This document shows, one piece after another, positions 58,123-64,000 of a stretch of 64,000 bases of DNA (the stretch's first letter is position 1; each line of letters starts with the position of its first letter). The notes under the pieces are model-generated. The model saw only the letters and a list, made by a program, of their open reading frames with translations, did no database searches and was not told where the DNA came from. The stretch is taken from contig JAKFUK010000002.1 in assembly GCA_021732745.1 (NCBI GenBank), positions 434,001 to 498,000 of the forward strand, written 5' to 3'. The DNA is from Nevskia sp. (lineage in GTDB: Bacteria > Pseudomonadota > Gammaproteobacteria > Nevskiales > Nevskiaceae). The translations under genes and the position numbers were made by a program.

Positions 58123-58150
58123 GCCGCGTGCTTTTGCTCGCACGCGGCTT
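58123..58150 (+). terminator. Hairpin after ppsA, probable terminator
   Basis: GCCGCGTGC (58123-58131) pairs perfectly with GCACGCGGC (58140-58148). Only two T residues follow, so it may need Rho or simply stabilise the 3' end. Confidence 0.5.
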
Positions 58151-58408
58151 CCGCCATATCGGATGCAGGCGCAGCTCGGGCTCGCGTGACGTCGTTCACA
58201 GCGGACCTGCGCAATGTGCGCAGCATCGCAACAGTGCCTGCGACGCCAACCCTAAGGTCCGAGTCATCGGATTCGTCGATGGCGTGGATGCAGCGCTGCC
58301 TGATTCCTTCACTCCCGCACTGTCGCCGAGCCGTTCGTCCCTGCGTGATCGTCCATCCCGGACGGTGCCAGTCGGCGGCACATCAAGCCCGACAATGGAG
58401 AGTGAACG
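58151..58408 (+). other. Intergenic region without evident gene
   Basis: This gap between ppsA and the uncharacterised gene holds a short perfect palindrome, TGCGCA-ATG-TGCGCA at 58208-58222, and the ribosome-binding GGAG at 58397-58400. No RNA gene, repeat copy or strong promoter was recognised. Confidence 0.5.
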
Positions 58409-60109
58409 GTGAACAACATCAATCAGTTTCTGCTCGAACAATCCGTCCCTGACGCCATCCGCGCCCGCCTGGCGGAGCACCTGATCAAGATTCGATGGGG
58501 CAGCCATGTCCGCATTCTCGTGGTGGTCGACGAGGACATTTCCACCAGCCCCGGCGTAGGATTCGGCATCAATCGAGTCATCGACCTGATCGACGGCGGC
58601 TCGGTCGGCTGCATGAGTTTCAACATCGACGTCGGCCTGCGCTCGCCCGGCACACCGACCATCATCGCCAGCCCTGCGGCTTTCCAGCCGAAATACACCG
58701 CCTTCCGTTTCGACATGAAGGACAGCGATGGCATCACGCCGGTGCTGGACCGGTATCAGCAGGTCTGGTGTTTCGGCTTCAACCCGGACAACTCGGGCGG
58801 GCCCGACAGCAACATCACCCAGGCTGGAGCCTTGCCGGCGACCAACGGCGAACTGAGTGCTTTGAGTCGCTGGATGGATGAAAAGAAAGGCGGCGTCTTT
58901 GCGACCGGAGATCACGATTACCTCGGCGCGTCGATGTGCCATCGCATCCCGCGGGTGCGCAACATGCGGCGCTGGACCAATGCGGATGGCGTGCCGCCGA
59001 TCGGCAGCCCGGATCGCATCGATACCTTGCGGCCGGGCACGCCGCCGCTGTCCAACAATATGCATCAGGGCGATGCCATCCCGCAGCCGATCCAGTGGAC
59101 GACCTGGGCCTCGGCCCGCACCGGCTGGTTCAGCCGCCGCCGCCGGCCTCATCCGGTGCTTTGCCACCCCGAACTGGGACCGATCGACGTGATGCCCGAT
59201 CACGCCCACGAGGGTCTGTGCTTCGATACTGACGAAGTCCGGCTCGATCGCAGCTACAACTGGACTGCCGCCGGCGGCTTCAGCGATAGCGGTGCAAAAC
59301 CTGAATTTCCGCCGACACCGGAAGGTCAGCCAACCCGGCCGCTGGTAATCGCCTATGGCAGCACCCTCGGCGACCCGCCGCAGGATTTCGCCAAGGGGCC
59401 GCAGCCGGCGCGCGCCAAGTTCCCGATGATCAGCGTCTATGACGGGCACGCCGCTCATGTTGGACGCGTGGCGGTGGATTCGACCTGGCACCACTGGATG
59501 AACGTCAACCTCGATGGCCTCGCGGCGGCTGGCGGCAGCAACTGGGAAAAGATCAGGCGCTACTTCCTCAATCTGGCGGTCTGGCTGTCACCGCCGGGCT
59601 ACTCGACGAAGTGCCTTTTCGATCATCTGGTGACCACGCAGCTCGGTTACGCCGGATTGCAGGAATACTCCGAGCGCCTGTCGACCATCGAACTGGGGGC
59701 CACTGCGCGCCCGGTGCTGCAGGCGATCTACGGCCCCTGCTGGGTGACGCAGTTCGTTCACGATCTGATGGTCGAGCTGAATCCGAAGCTGCGCGCGGAA
59801 CTGCTTGATCGCTATCTGGTGCCCGTCGGCGGCAAATCTCCGTGGCCGCCGCTGCCCGATCCCTGCCTGACCTGCCCGCCGCTGGACCTGATCGAAGATG
59901 CCGTGCTCGGCGGCCTCATCAAGGCCACGCGACCGGCCGTCCGCGAGTTTCGCGTGGCGATGAGCGGAGGCAAGGCGGTGCGCGGCAGCGGTCTGGAAGC
60001 CGTCCGCAAGCTGGCCGGACAAGGGGTCCGCAGCGGCATGGCCGAGCTGGGAGCGTTGTGGCAGGAATCGCTGAAGCATAGTCAGGCGACGGTCAAGCAT
60101 CTGCTGTAA
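58409..60109 (+). CDS. Large uncharacterised protein
   Basis: A 566-residue protein with no signal peptide or membrane segment. GGAG eight bases before supports the GTG start. The N-terminus reads RWGSHVRILVVVDEDIST, an alpha/beta-fold beginning. Middle blocks look conserved and catalytic: GGVFATGDHDYLGASMCHRIPRVRNMRRW and IDVMPDHAHEGLCFD, the latter rich in His, Asp and Glu. Later, SVYDGHAAHVGRVAVDSTWHHW also resembles a ligand-binding segment. The fold may be class I glutamine-amidotransferase or ThuA-like, but I do not recognise the family and propose no function. It stands alone between terminator-like hairpins. Confidence 0.85.
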   Translation: MNNINQFLLEQSVPDAIRARLAEHLIKIRWGSHVRILVVVDEDISTSPGVGFGINRVIDLIDGGSVGCMSFNIDVGLRSPGTPTIIASPAAFQPKYTAFRFDMKDSDGITPVLDRYQQVWCFGFNPDNSGGPDSNITQAGALPATNGELSALSRWMDEKKGGVFATGDHDYLGASMCHRIPRVRNMRRWTNADGVPPIGSPDRIDTLRPGTPPLSNNMHQGDAIPQPIQWTTWASARTGWFSRRRRPHPVLCHPELGPIDVMPDHAHEGLCFDTDEVRLDRSYNWTAAGGFSDSGAKPEFPPTPEGQPTRPLVIAYGSTLGDPPQDFAKGPQPARAKFPMISVYDGHAAHVGRVAVDSTWHHWMNVNLDGLAAAGGSNWEKIRRYFLNLAVWLSPPGYSTKCLFDHLVTTQLGYAGLQEYSERLSTIELGATARPVLQAIYGPCWVTQFVHDLMVELNPKLRAELLDRYLVPVGGKSPWPPLPDPCLTCPPLDLIEDAVLGGLIKATRPAVREFRVAMSGGKAVRGSGLEAVRKLAGQGVRSGMAELGALWQESLKHSQATVKHLL

Positions 60110-60114
60110 TCATT

Positions 60115-60149
60115 CATCCGGCGTTGCCCGCGATGGGCAGCGCCGGATG
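60115..60149 (+). terminator. Strong hairpin between genes
   Basis: CATCCGGCGTTGCCC (60115-60129) pairs with GGGCAGCGCCGGATG (60135-60149), with one G-T pair or mismatch at the centre and a five-base loop. It follows the unknown gene's stop by five bases. No T tract follows, so it may be Rho-assisted. Confidence 0.5.
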
Positions 60150-60213
60150 GCTGCGGATCGGTTTACGCTGCCGCTGTCGTTTTCTGTAACTCCACTCATC
60201 GACGAGTTCCCCG

Positions 60214-60702
60214 ATGCCAGCAAAAGCCCTGCGTGAGGCGCGTTCCTGTGGTCTGGCCTGCCTGCTGATCGTCTCGCCTGCGCAGGCCGCCGATATCCAC
60301 GATCTGCGTTGGCTGGCCGGCTGCTGGTCCGCGATCGGCGGCGATCCGGGCAGCGGCGAGCAATGGACCCTGCCCGCCGCCAACACCATGTTCGGCGTCA
60401 GCCGAACCGTCCGCAACGGCACGCTGCGCGAATTCGAGTACAGCCGTATCGCGCCACTCGAGGACGGGCGGCTGGCATTTCACGCCCAGCCCTCGGGGCA
60501 GCCGCCAACCGTGTTCCCGGTGCTGCGCCTGAGCGCCGATGAAGTCGTGTTCGAAGCGCTGGACCACGATTTTCCGCAGCGCGTGATCTACCGACAAACG
60601 CCGGAAGGGCTGCTCGCGGCGCGCATCGAAGGCCTGGTCGACGGCAGGCTCAAGGGCATCGACTTTCCGCTGCAAAGAGCACGTTGCGAGGCAAGCCCAT
60701 GA
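60214..60702 (+). CDS. DUF6265 family exported protein
   Basis: A 162-residue protein with a signal peptide cut after PAQA (about residue 25). The mature part is one lipocalin-like domain of the DUF6265 kind: LRWLAGCWSAIGGDPGSGEQWTLPAANTMFGVSRTVRNGTLREFEYSRI, followed by FHAQPSGQPPTVF. This family has many members in proteobacteria and bacteroidetes, but no function is established. The stop overlaps the start of the RNase gene (ATGA), so the two are co-translated. Confidence 0.82.
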   Translation: MPAKALREARSCGLACLLIVSPAQAADIHDLRWLAGCWSAIGGDPGSGEQWTLPAANTMFGVSRTVRNGTLREFEYSRIAPLEDGRLAFHAQPSGQPPTVFPVLRLSADEVVFEALDHDFPQRVIYRQTPEGLLAARIEGLVDGRLKGIDFPLQRARCEASP

Positions 60703-61334
60703 TCCGCACCGGTCTGCTGGTGGCGCTGCTGTCGCTTCTCGGCACAGCGCAGGCGAAAAACGATGCGCCGCGCGGCACGGCCGGCGTGTTCGATTACTAC
60801 GTGCTGAGCCTGTCCTGGTCGCCGGAATACTGCGCGACCACAAGGCGCGATGACGAACCGCAGTGCGCCCGGCCCTACGCCTTTGTCGCTCACGGCCTGT
60901 GGCCGCAGAACGAGCGCGGCTGGCCGGCGGATTGCACCAGCCGCGAGCGGGTGTCGGACGCGACCATCCAGCGCCTGCTGCCGATCATGCCGAGCAAGGG
61001 CCTGATCATTCACGAATGGCGCAAGCACGGCACTTGCAGCGGGCTCGGTGCCGATGCCTATTTCGCGGCACTGGAGCGCAGCTACCGCGCGATCCGCATT
61101 CCGGAACGCTTTCGCCTGCTGTCGGAAACGCTGTCAGTGCCCGCCAGCGACTTGCGCCGTGACCTGCTGGCGGCGAATCCTTCGATCACGGCCGAAGGGC
61201 TGGTGCTGCAATGCAGCGGCCGCTATCTGCAGGAAGTTCGCATTTGTCTGGATCGCCGTTTCGCGCCGCGCGCCTGCGGTGCCGATCTGCGCAACCGCTG
61301 CGGCGATCGGGTGGCGCTGAGGCCGGTGCGCTAG
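60699..61334 (+). CDS. Ribonuclease T2 family enzyme (RNase I-like), exported
   Basis: A 211-residue protein with an N-terminal signal peptide ending near AQA at residue 19. The two catalytic RNase T2 segments are present: HGLWPQ with His65, and HEWRKHGTC with His105, Glu106 and His110. Several cysteines flank them, as expected of a periplasmic enzyme. It would cleave single-stranded RNA without base preference via a 2',3'-cyclic phosphate, as E. coli RNase I does. It overlaps the DUF6265 gene by four bases. Phosphate scavenging is a possible role but no Pho box was seen here. Confidence 0.93.
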   Translation: MIRTGLLVALLSLLGTAQAKNDAPRGTAGVFDYYVLSLSWSPEYCATTRRDDEPQCARPYAFVAHGLWPQNERGWPADCTSRERVSDATIQRLLPIMPSKGLIIHEWRKHGTCSGLGADAYFAALERSYRAIRIPERFRLLSETLSVPASDLRRDLLAANPSITAEGLVLQCSGRYLQEVRICLDRRFAPRACGADLRNRCGDRVALRPVR

Positions 61335-61344
61335 ACGCGGCGCG

Positions 61345-62541
61345 TCAGACCCGGTGCAGCTCGGCGACGGCAGTCGGCGCGCGCTGCTTCGGCACGGTGA
61401 CCGGCAGACGTAGCTGGAATTGCGTGCCGCTGTCGTCGGAGGTCGCGTGGATGGTGCCGCCGTGGTATTCGGCGATCTTGCGGCAGATCGCCAGACCGAT
61501 GCCGGTGCCGTCGTAATCGTCCGGGCCGTGCAGGCGGCGGAAGATCGCGAACACGGCGTCGAGCTGGTCCGCCGGAATGCCGATGCCGTTGTCGGCCATG
61601 GTCAGTTGCCAGAAATCGCCGTCGCGGTCGATGTCGATGCGAACTTTGGGACGCTCGCCGGGCTTCTGGAACTTGATGGCGTTGTCGAGCAGGTTGTGCA
61701 GCAATTGCACCAGCAGGCCGTGGTTGGCTTCGACTTCCGGCAAGGTGCCGAACGCGATTTCGGCGCCGGTCTTGTCGATGCTCGTCTTCAGACCCTTGAT
61801 CGCCTTGGTCAGGGTTTCCGCCAGCGGTTTGCGCTCCACACTCGCCGCATCGCTGCGCCCGACGCGGGACAGGGCCAAGAGATCCTGGATCAGCTGCTGC
61901 ATCTGCCGCGCGCCCTTGTCGATGTAGTCGAGAAACTCCAGCGCGTCGCCGTCCAGCTTGTCGCGATGGCGGCGGTTGAGCAGTTGCGAAAAGCCGGAAA
62001 TGGTACGCAACGGGGCTTGCAGATCGTGCGAGGTGATATAGGCGAACTGTTCCAGTTCCTTGACCGCGCGGTTCATGTTGGCCAGCGAGCGGCGCATCTC
62101 TTCCTCCGCCAGCTCGCGTGACGTGATTTCCTCGCGCAGCCGCTGGTTGGCTTCGGCCAGTTCTTCCGGCGAACGCATCGCCAGCAGCTTCGGCACCAGC
62201 GGAATGATGGCGATGGCGGTGGCCAGCGATACCCCGGCGGTGATCGCTTTTTCGATGCCCTGCAGGTAGTAGATCGGCAGCCAGACGGTGATGATGCCGA
62301 CGATGTGGCTCAGGCCGCAGAGCACGATGAACGCGGCGAACAGGCCCACGGCCCAGCCGAACGACAGCGGCTGGCGGCGGCGGCGAATGAAGTACAGCAA
62401 GGCCGCCGGAATCATGAAGTACGCGATCGCGATGACCGCGTCGGAGGCGACGTGCAGCCAGATCAGGTCCGGCCGCAGCTGGAAGCACACCCCGTGGGGC
62501 AGCAAGCCGGCCCCGGCACCAGAGAACAGGTTGGCGAACAT
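61345..62541 (-). CDS. Sensor histidine kinase with ethylene-receptor-like membrane sensor domain
   Basis: A 398-residue kinase. The N-terminal domain has three membrane helices (about 28-52, 63-85 and 92-118). It carries DAVIAIAYFMIP with Asp34, Tyr41 and Pro45, and FIVLCGLSHI with Cys75 and His79. In plant ETR1 the matching Asp25, Tyr32, Pro36, Cys65 and His69 bind copper and ethylene. A linker coiled coil precedes the kinase core: H-box FAYITSHDLQAPLR (His172), N-box HNLLDNAIKF, DNGIGIP and GTGIGLAICRK. The ATG at 62541 lies eight bases after the upstream regulator gene, so they share an operon. No receiver domain is attached. Confidence 0.9.
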   Translation of the reverse strand: MFANLFSGAGAGLLPHGVCFQLRPDLIWLHVASDAVIAIAYFMIPAALLYFIRRRRQPLSFGWAVGLFAAFIVLCGLSHIVGIITVWLPIYYLQGIEKAITAGVSLATAIAIIPLVPKLLAMRSPEELAEANQRLREEITSRELAEEEMRRSLANMNRAVKELEQFAYITSHDLQAPLRTISGFSQLLNRRHRDKLDGDALEFLDYIDKGARQMQQLIQDLLALSRVGRSDAASVERKPLAETLTKAIKGLKTSIDKTGAEIAFGTLPEVEANHGLLVQLLHNLLDNAIKFQKPGERPKVRIDIDRDGDFWQLTMADNGIGIPADQLDAVFAIFRRLHGPDDYDGTGIGLAICRKIAEYHGGTIHATSDDSGTQFQLRLPVTVPKQRAPTAVAELHRV

Positions 62542-62549
62542 CGCCGCAT

Positions 62550-64000
62550 TCAACCGTCGGCGCGCAGGCCTTGCGGCCAGAACGCCTGAAGCTCGGCGGC
62601 CGTCAATGCCGGACACAGCGCATCGCCTTGCAGGTAGCGGGCACCGAGGGTGATCAGCAGATCGCGCCGGGCGCTGTCATCGACGCCGCAGGCGATCAGA
62701 TCGAGACTCAGATTCATCGCCACGCCGATGGCGGCGATCACCGAGCGGCGCAGACTGCCGCCGACCCGGTCGACCGGCAGCATCGCGATCGACTGCCGGC
62801 CGAGCTTCACGGCATCGAGCGGCACGGCGGTGACGGCCAGCAGGCTGTCCGCAGCAGTGAGGAAATCGTCGAGCGTGATGCCATAGCCTTCGTCGCGAAG
62901 CTGGCGCAGGCGCGCGAGCAGGTCCGGCGTGGCATCAGCCAGCTCGGCAGCGCTGATTTCCAGACGCAGATCGCGCGGCTCGATATGGCGAGCCGCCAGT
63001 TCGCGGCCAAGAAAGGACAGCAGATCCGGCTGATCGAGCAATACCTGATCGAGCTTCAGTCCCAGCGACGGCACGCGCAACCCCGCCGCGCGCCAGCCGC
63101 TGAAGCGTTGCAGGGCGACGCTGATCATGGCGAATCCAGCTTCGCGGCGACTTTCCGGGCCGGTGCCGCGCCAGGCGATCAGATCATCCCGCGACCACTG
63201 CGCCGTGACGCCGATCGGCAGGCTTTCGCGGGCGTCGTACCAAGGCTGGTAAAGCAGTTCGATGCGGTCCAGCGGCGTGCCCTGCCAGCGCTCGGCAAGG
63301 TCGGCGGCGGACAGCGCCGGCAGCAACTCGCGGCCTTCGTACTGGCAGACGCCGCCGCCGACGCGATGCGCGCGGAACATCGCCTGCTCGGCGTGTTCGA
63401 GCAGTTCGCCCAGCGCATCGCCATCGCGCGGATAGATGGCGATGCCGATATGCGGCGTCAGGCGGGTGCCGGGCACTTCGAGGCTGCGCAGCATTTCATC
63501 GAAGCGACGGGCAACGGTCATGGCGTCGAAGCTGGCATCGGTCGGTGCCAGCAGCACCGAAAACTCGCCGCGCGCCATCGCCGCCACGGTGTCCGATTTG
63601 CGCAGGCATTCGTCGAGTGCGGTGCCGATGCGGCGCAGGGCGATGTCCATTTCCAGACTGCTGGCACCGCTCAAGGCGGCCGGCAGGCCGTCGAAACCGA
63701 TCGACAGGATGCCGACGCCGACACCGCTGCGTTCGGCCTGGGCCAAGGCCCGCGCAGCGCGATCCTCGAACAGCGGACGGTTGGGCAAGCCGCTGACCGG
63801 ATCGTGGCTGGCGCGAACAAAAGATTCCGCTTTCGCGGCATTGAGCTGCGCAAGCTGGCGATGATGCTGCACTGCAAAGCGGATGCGGCGCAGCAACAGG
63901 CCTGCGTCATAGCGGCCCTTGACCAGATAGTCCTGCACGCCGAGCCGCATGGTCTGCTGCGCCATGTCGTCGCTGTCGTGGCCGGTGAGCACGATCATCG
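62550..64000 (-). CDS. REC-GGDEF-EAL domain protein, degenerate (5' end outside the window)
   Basis: The 5' part of this minus-strand gene lies beyond the window edge. Visible residues begin inside a receiver domain (TGHDSDDMAQQTMRLGVQDYLVKG, including the conserved Lys) and miss the phosphorylated Asp. A GGDEF domain follows with ARGEFSVLL in place of GGDEF. An EAL-type domain has YQPW but no EAL motif (AQWSRDDL instead) and only parts of the catalytic set (LEISAAEL, TLDDF). Both enzymatic sites therefore look inactive, suggesting c-di-GMP binding or protein-protein control. It is encoded just before the ethylene-receptor-like kinase and is its likely partner. Confidence 0.87.
   Translation of the reverse strand, partial: MIVLTGHDSDDMAQQTMRLGVQDYLVKGRYDAGLLLRRIRFAVQHHRQLAQLNAAKAESFVRASHDPVSGLPNRPLFEDRAARALAQAERSGVGVGILSIGFDGLPAALSGASSLEMDIALRRIGTALDECLRKSDTVAAMARGEFSVLLAPTDASFDAMTVARRFDEMLRSLEVPGTRLTPHIGIAIYPRDGDALGELLEHAEQAMFRAHRVGGGVCQYEGRELLPALSAADLAERWQGTPLDRIELLYQPWYDARESLPIGVTAQWSRDDLIAWRGTGPESRREAGFAMISVALQRFSGWRAAGLRVPSLGLKLDQVLLDQPDLLSFLGRELAARHIEPRDLRLEISAAELADATPDLLARLRQLRDEGYGITLDDFLTAADSLLAVTAVPLDAVKLGRQSIAMLPVDRVGGSLRRSVIAAIGVAMNLSLDLIACGVDDSARRDLLITLGARYLQGDALCPALTAAELQAFWPQGLRADG

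Noticed and set aside
1-64000. tRNA or rRNA genes
   Set aside because: No TTCGAATC-type T-loop with matching acceptor stem, and no rRNA segment, was noticed. The GGTTCGAAC in the family A REPIN linker at 11307-11318 is not part of a cloverleaf.

Overview
This 64 kb window is a high-GC bacterial chromosome segment made almost wholly of housekeeping genes on both strands. Several gene orders are typical of gammaproteobacteria: rpsP-rimM-trmD-rplS, ffh beside ypjD/corB-type genes, dnaX-ebfC-recR and ppsR/ppsA. YqiB (DUF1249), an AmpG-like transporter and a TonB-dependent receptor of the type common in xanthomonads and caulobacters are also present. Together with an isoquinoline-type molybdenum hydroxylase, a lone Rieske oxygenase and a styrene-oxide-isomerase-like protein, this suggests a gammaproteobacterium of the Nevskiales/Xanthomonadales kind. 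That placement is inference only. No CRISPR array, prophage or complete insertion sequence was seen.

Layout. 1-4.5 kb: NlpC/P60 lipoprotein, htpG with a heat-shock promoter, and two toxin-antitoxin pairs (ParE/RHH and VapBC). 4.5-6.5 kb: the rpsP-rimM-trmD-rplS operon. 6.6-11.3 kb: a two-subunit molybdenum hydroxylase with its maturation genes xdhC and mocA. 11.3-16.1 kb: ffh, a cyclic-nucleotide phosphodiesterase-like hydrolase, a CcsA-like membrane protein and a CorB-like CBS protein. 16.1-23.9 kb: amino-acid permease, Rieske oxygenase, chromate transporter, thioredoxin-like protein, radA, an epoxide-isomerase-like membrane protein and a predicted metal-dependent hydrolase. 23.9-30.4 kb: mfd, recR, ebfC, dnaX. 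30.6-37.6 kb: envelope-sugar genes (epimerase, flippase-like, GT2, ArnT-like) around a TetR-controlled GST/DJ-1 detoxification pair. 37.6-39.5 kb: ankyrin protein, HigBA-like genes and the SRP RNA gene (ffs). 39.6-48.6 kb: phosphohexomutases, an alkaline-phosphatase-fold membrane enzyme, cytochrome b561, YqiB, HicAB, PncC and an MFS transporter. 48.6-54.5 kb: a phosphate-starvation module. 54.5-58.1 kb: ppsR, gdx, ppsA. 58.4-64 kb: a large protein of unknown function, a DUF6265 protein, RNase T2, and a two-component pair at the right edge.

The most notable observations are these. (1) A histidine kinase (61345-62541) has an N-terminal membrane domain carrying the residues that bind copper and ethylene in plant ethylene receptors. 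It lies directly behind a REC-GGDEF-EAL protein whose c-di-GMP motifs are degenerate. (2) Two Pho-box-like promoters sit in front of a Tat-exported PhoD phosphatase and a TonB-dependent receptor that is followed by a secreted metallophosphatase. This looks like a PhoB-controlled organophosphate scavenging unit. (3) Three families of REPIN-like elements (paired hairpins headed by GTAG) lie between genes. Their GTAG supplies the stop codon of four flanking genes, and one supplies the apparent start codon of another. (4) A second, unrelated class of intergenic element consists of inverted arrays of about 9-bp units. (5) A palindromic repeat has been absorbed in frame into the linker of dnaX.

Small start-codon choices were settled by ribosome-binding sites, family length and overlap with neighbours. 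Functions come from motifs recognised by eye and from remembered family sequences; no database search was run.
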